In this document: piece by piece, positions 1 through 12,274 of the stretch | Layout: each line of letters starts with the position of its first letter | Position numbering within the stretch: the first letter of the stretch is position 1 | NCBI GenBank assembly: GCA_000827265.1 | Contig: KN834808.1 | Location: 137,864-201,863, forward strand | Direction: 5' to 3' | Length of the DNA stretch: 64,000 bases | Source: Collybiopsis luxurians FD-317 M1 | Taxonomy: Eukaryota > Basidiomycota > Agaricomycetes > Agaricales > Omphalotaceae | Program-made: the position numbers and the translations under genes | Notes under the pieces: generated by a model | What the model was told of the DNA's origin: nothing | The model's database searches: none | The model's input: the letters and a program-made list of their open reading frames with translations, nothing else

Positions 1-535
1 GCTCTCTTTCAAAGCAGCTTCTATATTGGGTGTGAGGTTGTTTTCATTGGGTGAACACTAAAATCAGCCCGTGCTTATTCAAGCAAATGTAAGTCCCACC
101 GCAGCGCAGAGGTGTTCATATTCTGGAGCATAGATGGGCAGAGGAATCCTCATTCTGGAGCATGGAGTTGCAGAAGCATCCTTAATCAGTAGCACAGAAG
201 AGCTCTCTTTCAATGCAGCTTTTACATTGGGTGTGAGGTTGCTTTCATTAGTTCAAATCATTTCTACAATGTTATACGGTACAGTAATATATTTATTTTG
301 GTTCTAAGTGTCTGGACGGACATCAAAAGTTGTGCCCGCCAGACGGGATTTTTGGTCCGGTTATACGTGTTTGGTCAGCCGGTGACTGTCTTCCTATCCG
401 ACAACTGAGGTACGCACGTATTCTTACGCACATGTACTTCATTCACTAACTCTCCTGTAGTACTTATTTTATTCTACAGGTAGATAATATAGAGTTGTTC
501 TTTCTACTACAACTGAGTACTTATTTTATTCTACA
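1..535. other. Left-edge stretch without a recognisable gene
   Basis: No convincing coding frame is seen. A short sequence beginning GCTCTCTTTCA is present at about 1-55 and again at about 200-256 with scattered mismatches, so there is a dispersed direct repeat about 200 bp apart. A second small motif, ATTCTGGAGCAT, occurs twice near 120 and 154. The function is unknown. Confidence 0.4.
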
Positions 536-1350
536 AATGCTAACGCCCTTGGAAGTGGGCGTAACCCTGGTGCTGCAAAGGTGAGCCTATCTATACTCTT
601 CGTTCCACCACGCTCAATACTGATTTCTACCTGACGTTGACAACAGTTCCCGTATGAATCTTGTTGATTTACGACAAGTTTCCGGGATGATACTCGCGTG
701 CGGATGAATCTTTTCGTTGCAGCTCTTCAACCGACTGCAACCCGTCCTCTCGATGCTCCAAGTTCTGCCCATCCATTCCCTTCACTAGGCCCCCTGATAT
801 CACAACCTTCTCTTCCTGATCGGCCGTTCTCCTTTTGACATTGACCTCTCCTGATCTCGGCGCTGCCACCGTCATGCTTACCGAGACGACAACCCTGATT
901 CACCTGCAATTCATCCCTCATTCTCGAACACTCTTTCTTTTGCGAATGTGGTATCCGGAAATGGAAGGCTGTAACAATCCCAGTTGGGCAGGAGGCACCG
1001 TGGAATGCGGTCGAGCTCCGCTCTTGGTTCTTGCGGTAGACTCATGGGAGGCTTCTGGGGCTTCTGATCGTACGTTCGGCTTTCGTCATGCGAGAATCTG
1101 GTTTACTGGCGTGATGGCTTTTTTCCATTCCTTTTTTTTTCGTACCGTGCTAATGCGAATGAAGGCTGTTACCTTCACTGCGGCTTTCAATTCGGTGCCG
1201 TTTTCTGTGCGCTCTAGACGAGAATAAGTTGTCGTTCGACATTTTTGTTTCATTCGTTTCGTTTCTTTTATTAATTACCTTTTTTGTCATTACGGTTTGA
1301 TTTCGGCTATCGTTCGAATATTCGCGTTCCGTTTGAGCTTCTAGTTCAGA
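536..1350. repeat. Duplicated block R1, copy a (unidentified)
   Basis: This stretch is clearly homologous to 11024-12270 and 50480-51733. Shared anchors are the GGATGATA(C/T)TCG segment, the run around the short + strand peptide SFSNPLSF, and a tail ending in TTCAGATG(C/T)(T/A/C)CTAC. Copy a is shorter at the left than b and c. Both strands carry short open frames; the minus-strand frame at 669-875 is also open in the other copies, with a 12-nt in-frame difference. I do not recognise either product. It could be a decayed intron-containing gene or a non-autonomous transposable element; no terminal repeats or target duplications were found. Confidence 0.6.
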
Positions 1351-2900
1351 TGCTCTACCAGTAGCAGCAGTACTGATACCGTCTTATACTGCCTGATATG
1401 GCTTACACCGGAACCTGATACGCGCTGACCAAACTATTTCAGAAATAGTTTTTTATTGCATCGAACAGTAGGAGCTCGAGTGGCCGCCGTGAGTTGGTCA
1501 ATCGGAGTCAAGTTGTGTTATCGTATAGGTCCGATTCCGGTTGCCTATAGGTTAACTACAGCTACACTGTCAGTGCCAGTAGTGTGCCCGTCCTCAAAAG
1601 AGCTATCCACAAATGATGAGCTAGGTCAAGTGGTAGGAGTACTCTAGTTTACGCGTATGTTAGGCATAAGTAGCTTACGCGTAAACTTTCTGACCTTCGA
1701 CTTACACTTCGGAGTCGACATGAGCAATTCAGCTTTTATTTGGAGGGAACTTGGTGTGACGATGGTAGAAGTAAGTGCTCCTTAGTGGAAAAGCGTTTGT
1801 GCGCTTGACGCCGCATCCGGAGTCAGCTCCGTACTCCGGTCCGAGGTTATCCGTTTGTCCTTGACGTTCAATTGTCATTCTATATCCGTATTTCCCCTCA
1901 GTTCAACATCCAACACCCCCCATCTCGTTAATTATCTCATAACCCTGAAGTTTATCGGGATGTTTTATGTTGACTTTGGGTGCTTGCTAGTTTTATTACT
2001 TTCCTTCGTGACTGGGGGCTGAATCCTTTCTACGCTTTCTTTCCAGTAAACTCCATGCAGATGCACATATTTGGAACAGAACAGACATTGGAGGATGTAC
2101 AGTGTATCATTTGGGCGATTGGATGTATGCTATGGCTTTTTCTATTCCCCGTTCTTCTCGCCCATCTGCCTTTCACATTTGATTATCCTGCCTCACATTC
2201 CGATCCTCCGCTTCCTTCCTTGCTTTCGTTCTCTTGTCTCATCGTTCATGCTATTTCTCTATGCCCACAACTCAATCATCTAGACATAGACAAATCAAAG
2301 AACATTCTTGTTGGTTCCGACTAGGTTATGGACTCCATCATCAGCCTATTACAGATGGACTTGGAGGAGCCGAGGATGCTGGGATTATCTGGATAAAAAG
2401 CTAATGACCGAATGGCAATGACTGCGTGAAGCGCGATTGTGTCTGATAGCAAGGGCTGTTAGGGTGAAGGAGACGAGGCCCTCGACTACAGATCAAAGTC
2501 TTGAGGTTGTGGTACTAATTTCGTTTAATCTTCAATGATAGCCGGAGAAGGTGAGATTGAATTTTACTATGCCTATCTGACGAAGTGTGGTCCTAGGCTA
2601 CTACAACTATCAATGTCGTTTCACTCAAGATGTGCTTCTGCCTTTGTTGCGGGTTAAACATCTCGGTCCTGAAGTAAGCTAGTGGTTCTTTATCAAACTC
2701 ATCCTGTAGTACCTGGTCCTCGGAAGGTGCGAAGGTCTTACTTGCTCCAGCAACACGTCTCATTTCCCTCCTCTGCCTTTTTAGGTTGTCGGTCTCCGCT
2801 CCAACCACCCTTCTGCAAACCGAGTAACGCTACCAACACCTTTCCAGTACCAGCACGCTCGATATGGGTGGCAGACTTTTGCTTACATCATTAGCTACCC
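1351..2900. other. Intergenic stretch, no supported gene
   Basis: Open frames here (for example 1980-2324 +) are short, lack recognisable motifs, and have no copy elsewhere in the window that would support them. A perfect 12-bp inverted repeat lies at 1646-1687. Nothing else is recognisable. Confidence 0.4.
1646..1687. repeat. Perfect 12-bp inverted repeat
   Basis: The arms AGTTTACGCGTA (1646-1657) and TACGCGTAAACT (1676-1687) are exact reverse complements around an 18-nt spacer. The role is unknown. It could be a transcription-factor site pair or a remnant of a small transposon end. Confidence 0.5.
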
Positions 2901-3640
2901 TATCCACGTTTTTACGGCTATATCGATATCCTCTTTATCATCTCTCTCACCTCGCACAATGACCTCAACGTCTTGTAAATCACTACCCTCACCTGTATTC
3001 CTGTCTCCCCTTCGCGAAAGTCCAACCCCGAGACAATAATTTGCCGCGCTGACCCTGACGTCCTTGGTGGTGAGAGCAGACAGCGCTTTCAAGAAAATAA
3101 CTTGTCGGTGATCCCTCAATACTCTCCGTTTGACTATAACGAATAATTGGTGCCAACAACAGTTTCGCATCTACAAGGTTCTGGGTTGATATTCGAGCGC
3201 GCATGAACCCACAATGCTGGACAAGGACAATGCGGTCAGTGGGGGGTCGAGATAGATGTGACCTACAGTTGATTTCCGTCTTCGACTCCTGTCGCCGCTT
3301 TTCGAACGATTTTTGCTGATCCTCTCGATACACCGAGCTCTGCCCCTCAATGTCCTTCACTAGCGTCGTCCGGTCTCTTTTCAATGTTGATCGTCCCCTT
3401 GGTTTCGACGACGCCGTCGTCCATAACAGCGCCGAAGTTCCTGATCTTTTGTCTCTTTATCACCCCTCTCTCCCCGCACACCACGGTGCGCCGCTGGGTT
3501 CATCCGGTAAACCCGAGGTATTTCTTTTGGTTCGTTCTTTCCCAATTCGTTCCACTTGCTTCGCGCGCCACGCGAATCCTTCCGACGTACTGATGCGACT
3601 GAAGGCTGTCAATGGTGCTAGGGGATGATTTCTATGTGTC
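2901..3640. repeat. Diverged relative of block R1
   Basis: Between about 3180 and 3600 the order of short motifs follows block R1: TTGATATTCGAGCGC, then CTCTGCCC with TCCTTCACTAG, then a stretch with similar composition. Overall identity is much lower than between R1 copies a, b and c. It may be an older copy of the same block. Open frames on both strands (3350-3628 +, 2989-3384 -) have no recognised product. Confidence 0.4.
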
Positions 3641-4227
3641 CAGACAACAATAGTTGATTCTTTGTTTCATTTTTTTCGGTTCTTTCGCAGCATATAGTTC
3701 TAATTTCTCTTCGTTTCTATTAAGAAATATGTTGAATATTTGTATTAGATATATATTTATTGGAATGTAAATAACAAAAATTAAATGTATTGACAGTGCA
3801 CATTACCCGAGTGACTTGTATGTACTCGCAAGTATTTGTGGCTCACAAGTTAGCCACCAGTACCATAGTACTCATGTACCCAAGTATGTATTCGAGTGCC
3901 GATCATCAATTTTGATCAGCAGGTACTCGCCTCATGAGTCACGAGTTGATATGGATAAATTCACAGTGGTGTGTACTTGGATAAACTATTATATGATTGT
4001 TTCGAGGATATGTTGAAGTCGGGGATTGCCGGCTAGGCGGCGCTAAGAATCTGTAGTATGGCCAATGATAAAACAGGTTGCAAGTGACACTGACAACAAG
4101 GGGAGGACAGCAACGATGATCTTAAAAGAGAGGGAATTATCCACCGGATTTGGTTAAACTTCACAAATTTTATTGGCTTGTTTGCCGATACTCGAGTGAT
4201 GACATCAATTCGGATCAATTTGTCCAG
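3641..4227. other. AT-rich upstream region of NLR1
   Basis: This AT-rich sequence has no supported gene. Around 3810-3930 short GTACTCG/GTACTC-type words recur irregularly. The segment leads into the TATA box of the first NLR gene. Confidence 0.4.
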
Positions 4228-4236
4228 TATATATAA
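4228..4236 (+). promoter_or_regulatory. TATA box of NLR1
   Basis: TATATATAA lies 29 bp before the ATG at 4265. The same order (TATA element, about 30-45 bp, then CACCCAT(C)ATG) occurs at NLR2, NLR3 and NLR4, so the motif is conserved with the genes. It implies a very short 5-prime leader. Confidence 0.6.
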
Positions 4237-4264
4237 GTGTGCAAGCTGCTTCCAGAGTACACCC

Positions 4265-7200
4265 ATGACTGATCAGGATCTACAGCACAGACGGTATGTC
4301 AACAGCTGTATACTCTATATAACGCATTCATGATAGCTCTTCATCGCTTCGCAGAGACTCCGACATGACATTACTCAATGCAAGTGGAAGGAAGCAAACC
4401 ATATTCTATCTTGATCAACATCTCTTACATGTTTATAACAGTATGTTCCAAAATGCTGCCAATTTTTCTATACATGGTGGAACATTCATTGCTGCTTGTG
4501 TGTTGTATATTCAACTTCTCTTGATGGTGCATAACTCTAAGCATTTCTTGTATTTGGCAGCAAGTGACAAAAAAGGAAAGATTCAAAAATGGCTTGATGC
4601 ACCTGATTGTACTACCAATCTTCAAGCTGCAGATGATAAGAGAGCCAAAGGCACTGGTCAATGGCTCTTGAACCACCCTAAATATTTCAAGTGGAAGCAA
4701 AGTCCAAGTATGCTTTGGATACAAGGTAAAGGTATGGATAAAATATAGATTTCGCAAAAAAATCAGTTTTGACCACTCATAGCAGCTGGATCAGGCAAAA
4801 CCATCTTATTGTGAGTTCAGGTAAATTGACATTCAAAATAATTAACACTTTTGTTTGTCAGCACCACTGTAGTTAAAGATCTCGAGCAAATGGCCCCAGA
4901 GTATATCTGGTATCATTACTTTGACTCATGTGATAATACAGATAAAAAATCGACATTTCGGGGATATCTCCTATCTCTTTTACTTCGAGTTGGAGCTAAT
5001 AGGGGAGGTATTCATCCTGCATTACAAAAGCTGTTTGATAAATGCAATAGGCAAGGTCTTATAGCGTCTTCGCCTGCCACAGAAGACCTAGCTTTGGTAG
5101 TGAAAGAAGTTTTGGAAACTATTGGTAGGGGTTACATTGTGTTGGATGCTATGGATAAATGTCGTGAAACAACAGAAGTCCTTGAGTGGTTGCAAAGTCT
5201 ACCTAAGGAGTTTTATATTCTTTTCACAAGTTGTTACAGCCCTAGGGCAGATATTTTCGAGGGATGCCTCACAATTTCACTAGATAGTGGAAATGCTCAG
5301 ATTGACGGGGATATTGGGAAATATTTGGAAAAGGAAGTAGAAAAATTTCACTTTGGAGGAGATTTGAAAGCCGAAGTTATGGATACTCTAAAGGAAAAGG
5401 CACAAGGGCAGTAAGTTGAGAGATATTTCTACAATGAATGACTCAAACTAATATGACTACAGGTTCCGCTGGGTAGATTGTCAGCTGAAAGTGCTTAAAG
5501 GGTGTGGATCACCAAAGGTTGTGCGGAAAGCTTTGAAAAATCTCCCTAAAGACTTGAAGGAAACTTATGCTCAGGCAATGCAACGAACTTGGCAGAGTGA
5601 AGAAAATAGGGAAGACGCTCGCTATCTCCTTCTATGGCTCACATATGCATTTGAGCCACTGACTGTCAGAAAGATAGCAGACATTCTGACAATTGATTTG
5701 AACAAGAGCTGTATGGATGGCAAGGCTAATGAAATGGAAGTTAGAGTGAATTCAATTATTGATTCTACCCTAGTTGCAGTTGATGTTAACTCAAATGTTC
5801 ACCTGGCACATGCATCTGTCAAGGAGTTTATAACTAACCACCACTGTTCATCCTATGCATTTGAATTATTCCCCATTAATGAGCTGTTGGCACATGAAAC
5901 AATTGCTTGGGCATGTATCATATATCTAATGCAATTTACTTCGATTGAAAAGGGACGACAAGGCTGGCAGCAGAATGACCATTCTCTAAGACACTATGCA
6001 GTAGGATACTGGCCCAAGCATGCCAAGTTTGTAGAAGATAGTGATCCTCATAGTCGCTTGCATAATCTGATAGTAAGATTTGTGAAAGATAATATGATAC
6101 CTTTTGGGAACTGGATGCAGAGATATACAGTCCCTAACAAGCTCATAGTGGAAGATTCAAGTGAATGGGAAGATGTCAATCCAATAGTTTCCTTAGTATG
6201 GAATGGTTTATTAACAGCAAGCCATGAGTTGTTGAGCTCCTGTGAGTCAAGGGATCTCAATGCAGCATTATATGCAGCCTCAAGAAATGGGTATTTAGCT
6301 ATGGCTCAGGATTTACTAAATTGGGGTGCTGATATCAATGCTCAGGGCACTAGATATGGCAATGCCCTGCAAGCAGCTGTAGCACATGAACATGAGGATA
6401 TAGTGCAAGTTTTAGTCAAAAAGGGTGCTGATGTTAATGCTCAAGGTGGTCAATATGGCAATGCTCTTCAAGCTGCTGCATGTAGTGGAAATGAGGCGGT
6501 AGTGATGCTATTGCTGTCACGAAGCGGTTTACAGCGGAGTGGCTTTCAAGAGCACAGTAATCAGTTTAGGCAAAGTCTGGTCCCAATCGACAGAGTTAAT
6601 TAAATAGTCTACTGGTACAAGCAGGATACTCACCTGGTCCCAATCGACAGAGAGGTCAAGATGGGGACTCAGGTTACAGGTGGTAGATATATATACTGTA
6701 GTAAGCTGTAAGAGGGACTAATGCTACTGGAGGACAAGACAAGAAACTAATGCTACTGGAAGACAATAGCTAAGTGACAGCTACAAGAATAAAAGGTATG
6801 GAGCATGTGGTCATGCGACAGATGCGAGAAGAGAAACAAGGACAGTTCATTAATAAAACAATGACAGTGGGAACGAAAAAGAAAAAGAACAATGATACCG
6901 TGTGGAGTGGAGATAGAGAGGAGTTGTATGTCCAAAAGGTATTGATATGAAAGTTAGTCATAAATGCAGTCATGTGAAAGATGTATAGTAAAAGAGAAAT
7001 GAATAGGGGTTAGGAATGGATGTTCATACCAGCTTTATGACAATTGCTAGAATGGGGTGCCAGTGTCAATGCTCAGGGTGGTGAATATGGCAATGCCCTT
7101 CAAGCTGCTATACATTATGAACATGAAGCAGTAGTAAAGCTTTTGCTTGAGAAGGGTGCAGAAATTAAGGCTCAGAGTAGCCACTGTGGCAATGCACTTT

Positions 7201-9384
7201 ATGCTGCTGCAGAACATGGAAATGAGGTAGTAGTGGGACTCTTGCTTAACCAAGGTGCTGATGTGAATGCCCAAGGTGGCCTTTATGGCAATGCCCTTCA
7301 AGCTGCAGCAGAGCATGGAAATGAGAAGGTTGTAAAGCTATTGCTGGAGCAGGGTGCCAATGTCAATGCTCAGGGTGGTGAATATGGCAACAAGCTGCTG
7401 CGCGGCATGGAAATGAGACAGTAGTAGGGCTTTTACTCCAGGCAGGTGCTGATGTCAATACTGAGGGTGGTGAGCATGGCTATGCCCTTCAAGCTGCAGC
7501 ACGTCATGGAAATGAGGCAGTAGTAGAGCTATTGCTTGAGTGGGGTGCTAATGTCAATGATCAGGGTGGTCTTTATGGTAATGTTCTTCAAGCTGCTGCA
7601 GAACATGAAAATATAACAGTAGTGAAGCTTCTGCTTGAGCAGGTTGCTGATGTTAATGCTCAGGGTGGAGAATATGGCAATGCTCTTCAAGCTGCTGTTG
7701 AACAAGGAAATGAGCTAGTAGTAAAACTTTTGCTTCATTATGGTGCTGATGTCAGTGCTCAGGGTGATGAATTTGGCAATTGCCTTCAAGCTGCTGTAGA
7801 GTATGGAAATGCAGCGGCAGTAAAGCTTTTGCTTGAGAAGGGTGCTGACATCAATGCTCAGAGTGATTTCCATGATAATGTCCTTCACACTGCTGCAGGT
7901 CATGGAAATGAAATCTTAGTAAAGCTTTTGCTTGAGGCAGGTGTTGATGTCAATGCTCCCAGTGAAAACTATAGTAATGCCCTTGAAGCTGCTGCATATT
8001 ATGGGAATGAGTCAGTAGTGAAGCTGCTGCTTAAGCAGGGTGCTGATATCAATGTTCAAGGTGGTGAGTATGGCAGTGCTCTTCAAGCAGCTGCATATCA
8101 TGGAACAGAGGCAGTGGTAAAATTTTTACTTGAAAAGGGTGCTGATGTCAATACTCAAGGGGGTAAGTACGGCAGTGCCCTTCAAGCTGCTGCTTCACGT
8201 CATGATGGAAATGTGACAGTGGTTAAGCTGTTGCTTGAGAAGGGTGCAGATGTTAATGCTCAAGGTGGTTCTTATAACAATGCCCTCAGAGCTGCTGCAG
8301 AGCATGGAAATGAGACAGTAGTACAGCTTTTGCTTGAGAAGGGTGCTGATGTCAATGCTCAGGATGGTCAATATGGTGGGAATGCCCTTCATGCTGCTGC
8401 CCATTATGGAAATGAGGCAGTAGTAAAGCTGTTACTTCAACAAGGTGCAGATATCAATGCTCAGGGTGGCTTTTATGGCAGTGCATTCCAAGATGCTGCA
8501 GGTCATGGCCATGAGGCAGTGGTAAAACTCTTACTGGAACATGGGGCTGATGTCAAGTCTGAGGGGGGTCAATATGGCAATGCCCTTCTAGCTGCTGCTG
8601 AGCAGGCAAATGAAGGAGTGATCCAAATTTTGCTGGAACAGGGTGTTAATGTCAATGCTCAAGGTGGTGTTTATGGCAATGCCCTCCAAGCTGCTGTAGA
8701 ATATGGAAGTGTAGTGGCTATAAATCTTTTGTTTGAGAAAGGTGCTGATGTAAATGGTCAAGGTGGTCTTCATGGAAATGTCCTTCATGCTGCTGTATGT
8801 CATGGAGATGGGGCAGTAGTCAAACTTTTGCTTGAGAAGGGCGCCAATGTCAATGCTCAGGGTGGAGAATATGGCAATGCCTTGCAAGCTGCTGCATGTT
8901 ATGGAAATGAGGCAGTTGTGAATCTTTTACTTGAACATGGTGCTGATGTCAATGGTCAGGGCAATGAATATGGCAATGCACTTCATGCTGTTGCATGTCA
9001 AGGAAGCTTTTACTGATCCAGGGTGCTGATGTAAATGCTCAGGGTGGTGAGTATGGCTGTGCTTTACAAGCAGCTGCATTTCATGGAAATAAGGAAGTAG
9101 TAAAGATATTGTTTGAGCATGGTGCAGATGTGAATGCTCCAGGCGGTCTCTATGGACATGCCCTTCAAGCTGCTGCATGTCAAGAAAATGACGATGTAGT
9201 AAATATTTTGCTTGACAAGGGTGCCAATGTTAATACTCATGGTGGCCTGCATGGCGATGCCCTTCAAGCCGCTATGCATTATGGAAATGAGGTAGTAGTG
9301 AAGCTTTTGCAAGAACAGTTCATTGCTATCAATGGCCTGGGTGATTTTAATGACAATGCACCTCAAGCTGTTGTAGAGAATTGA
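4265..9384 (+). pseudogene. NLR1: NACHT-ankyrin protein, disrupted
   Basis: This is a paralogue of NLR2 and NLR3. Exon 1 is 4265-4293; 4355-4731 is one open stretch; later exons are 4786-4810 (P-loop GSGKT), 4862-5410 (549 nt, rest of NACHT) and 5463 onward (winged-helix-like region, then about 26 ankyrin repeats of 33 residues). Family role: STAND NTPase signal receptors in fungal non-self recognition. Damage: a solo LTR at 6515-7042, a 7-nt deletion near 7389 and a 16-nt deletion near 9005, both shifting frame. Two NACHT residues conserved in the paralogues are changed: Walker B LDAMDE reads LDAMDK and the sensor FTSR reads FTSC. The donor of intron 2 is lost, but introns 2 and 3 stay open in frame. 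Almost certainly non-functional; the deletions should be checked against reads. Confidence 0.85.
6515..7042. mobile_element. Solo LTR (528 bp) inserted in NLR1
   Basis: The element starts TGTCACGAAGC and ends TTTATGACA, so it has TG...CA termini and imperfect inverted ends. It is flanked by the 5-bp direct repeat ATTGC (6510-6514 and 7043-7047). Removing the element plus one ATTGC restores an unbroken ankyrin frame reading VMLLLEWGA. An internal 19-bp word, CTGGTCCCAATCGACAGAG, occurs twice (about 6578 and 6634). It shares no sequence with the 307-bp LTRs at 31218 and 42047, so it belongs to another retrotransposon family. Recombination between two LTRs is the usual origin. Confidence 0.85.
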
Positions 9385-9639
9385 ATAGTCTATCAATGCC
9401 AGTGCCTGGCTTCATGGCCCTCTTTGCTCCTCCTTCTAGTTACTTTAGCACAAGAACCCTCACTTTAAACTTATCCATACTATCTCCCAGCTCTTCTTTG
9501 TACATTGAATAAGTAAATTTAATCTATCTCTCCTGTCATTATTAGTTGGCTCTGGAATCCCTTACTAGGCTGTATTCTTCAATATAAGTATAGGATACAC
9601 TTATTTTCTTCACTTCCCCAAGTGGCTGAGAGGCCTTGT

Positions 9640-9928
9640 GATATCACCGAGCTGATTGATTTACCACATTTCTTATCATCAGAAGGTCACTGGTCAGCCG
9701 AGATAATTTTTGTGTCTAGTAGTGAATGGACAGCTCTGCAACAGCACTTGATCTCATTGATTGAATGTTGACATAGAGATGTTACTCAGGTTGATTATGA
9801 AGGATGTAGATAGTTATTGGGGGCCTGCAATGCTACAGGCCATGAGAGACATAAGTTCCCAGGTGAGTGTTGGTGTTAATACTGGGGAGGTTCAATTACT
9901 GTAGGTCATGTTCTTGCTACAAAAATAT
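9640..9928 (+). repeat. Fragment of peptidase-relic flank, copy A
   Basis: This segment matches the tail of the peptidase-like relics and their 3-prime flank at about 24008-24296 and 56350-56641, including the conserved CTGATTGATATTTACCACATT region in altered form. It sits immediately next to GH5 copy A exactly as in copies B and C, so it came with that gene as one duplicated unit. No coding capacity is left. Confidence 0.65.
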
Positions 9929-11023
9929 TTACAATGCAAGAGAAGCAGTAAAATCAAATGCAGCATTTGAAATGGCAGCCGTAGTCTCCGAAGCGCTGGA
10001 AATAGTGTCCCAATCTGGCCCATTCACTTGAATCTATGTGGGACAAACTTTAGTTTATCTTTTCCGAAACAAATTCACAGACACATACCTCATAGTCCTG
10101 TCCTTCACCGGGGTCGGGGTTGGTGATCAGCTCCCAGTAGAACCAAGGAACTTTATAATTGTTGATCTTCTGTACATTGGAATTTATATTCGCGGTACGG
10201 CCACTTCCGACGAGCGATCCCCACTCTTCGACTAAGAGCATCTTTCCCGCTGCCTGGGCTTGAGAGACAGCGCTGGGCACGAAACTATCGTAGTCACTGA
10301 AGAGGATGAGAAATCGGGAATAGTCAGATCGGAGAATATAGGAGAAGAACACGAACTCGTTGTAGTCGTGAATCGCCACGACGTCGACCGCACAAGAGCT
10401 GGAGAAGAAGGTCGATTGAACACTTGCGGCAGCGGAACCTCCACCAGTGAAAATGAGTTGGTCTCGGTCGCCCACGTTGTTGCGAATCTATGCCAAAAAC
10501 ATCCAACCAATAGCTGAGCTCCGATGTAACCGAGTCCGCATTACAATCAATGTTCACCTGCAATGCAGAATTACAGATCCACGAAAGATGATCCTACGTG
10601 CGGAAAAACATTTGAACTTGATTTTCAAAAGATGAATCGAGGTGCTGCTCACCAAATAGAATGACTGGTCAAAAATCATCGGCCTGTAGATCAGGGATTC
10701 TGTCAATAACAGAACGCGGTTGAAATGAAAGGGACACCCACTCATTCTGCGCCTCGTACCCAAAAATATACCCTCCGAGCTCACTCCAGGGTTGGTCGCC
10801 CAAGAGGGAATTCTTATGGATATTCAATATGTGAGCGATTCGCTGATTAAAGGCATTAATTGCATCTAGGAGGTCAAGAGGTTAGGTGACGCAGTGCTTT
10901 CCTCCAGTTACGGAGCATTGAGACGCATACATACCGGGATTAGTGTAAAATCCGTCTACGCCACAGGTACTACCGTAAATGTCTCCCGCCTGAAGACTAT
11001 TCTCTAATCAAGGCAGCAGTCAC
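9929..11023 (-). pseudogene. GH5-like glycoside hydrolase, copy A, 5-prime truncated
   Basis: Homologous to the near-complete copy at 56642-58355. The minus strand retains GYIFGYEAQNEW (acid/base Glu region), IFTGGGSAA, VVAIHDYNEF, LLVEEWGS (nucleophile Glu region) and NNYKVPWFYWEL, followed by the last exon ending in FTASLAL. Exons for the signal peptide and the first third are missing: homology stops at about 11023, where block R1b begins. The family hydrolyses beta-linked polysaccharides such as mannan; the exact specificity is not decidable here. Without a start and signal peptide it should be inactive. Confidence 0.7.
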
Positions 11024-12270
11024 TCTGATCTGGAACTAGCTCAGGCCCACAAGATTGTTGGATCGACCATTGAGCCGAAAGGTGCGCAGATTTGACTTCT
11101 CTAGTCCTGCTCTGACGACTCATTTTATCCACCTCTTCTTCCTCCCCAGGTAGACAGTCTCTGATCCACCATTCCCTATCTCGTTCCTATGTAAACCAAA
11201 GGATCTCTCTACCGCAATACTGCTTCAATTTCGCTGGCGGGGACTTCATTTACTCCATCCATTGCCCTGCCTGTGGTGTTTTCGCCGCTGTATCCTCGTC
11301 GTCACCTACGCTATCTTGCCTGGCCCAATTCACTGGAATCGCATCTCCCTCCGCATTGCTACCTGGTCCAGAAATGGCGTAGTCCAAAATTTCAATTTTG
11401 GCGCCTCGTTGATGCTGACGCCCTTGGAGGTGGGAGTAGCCCTAATGTTTCAGTGTTACGGAGGTGAGCCCCTTTATACTCTTCGTTCCACCACGCTCAA
11501 TACTGATTTCCACCTGACGTTGACAATGGTTCCCGTACAAGTCGTGTTGACTTATGGACAACTTTCCGGGATGATATTCGAGCGCAGCTGGACCCTTTCG
11601 GTGCAGCTCTTCGACCGACTGCAACCCGCCCTCTCGTCCTTTGCTCCTTTGCTCCAGGTTCTGCCCATCCACTCCCTTCACTAGGCCGCCTGATGTCACA
11701 ACCTTCTGTTCCTCATTGTCCGTTCTCCTTTTGACATTGATCTCCCCTGATCTCGGCGCTGCTGCCCCCAATCTTACCGACGACGACAACCCTGATTCAC
11801 CTGCAATTCATGCCTCATTCTCGAACCCTCTTTCTTTTGCGAATGTGGCATCCGGAAATGGAAGGCTGTAACAATCCCAGTTGGGCAGGGGGCACCATGG
11901 AATGCGGTTACGCCCTGTTCTTCGTTCTTCTGGTAGACTCATGGCAGGGCTTGGGGGCTTCTGATTCGTACGTTTGGCTTTCCTCATACGCGAATCTGGC
12001 TTACTGATGTGATGATTTTTTCCAGTTCCTTTTTTTTCGTACCGTGCTGGTGCGAATGAAGGTTGTTACTTACGCTGGAGTTTTCAATTCGGTCCCGCTT
12101 TCTATGCGCTGTAGACGAGAAAAAGTTGTCGTTCGACGCCTTCGTTTCATTCGTTTCGTTTCTTTTATTAATTACCTTGTTTAGCCGGATATCACTATGG
12201 TTTTGATTACAGTTATTGTTTGACTATTCGAGTTCTGTTCCAGCTTCTAGTTCAGATGCACTACTATATC
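11024..12270. repeat. Duplicated block R1, copy b (unidentified)
   Basis: Homologous to 50480-51733 from the segment CACTCTGA..GGAACTAGCTCAGG onward, and to 536-1350 in its right part. Copy b begins exactly where GH5 copy A stops being similar to its relatives, so this is a mosaic junction. The best open frames are 11262-11684 (+) and 11442-11789 (-); neither is recognisable. In plus-strand translation several plausible splice sites can be drawn, so a decayed intron-containing gene is possible. Confidence 0.6.
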
Positions 12271-12274
12271 GTCG

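Noticed and set aside
7044..9384. Several separate ankyrin genes downstream of the solo LTR
   Set aside because: Frames are parts of one array separated by the LTR and two small deletions; no promoter or start context precedes them.
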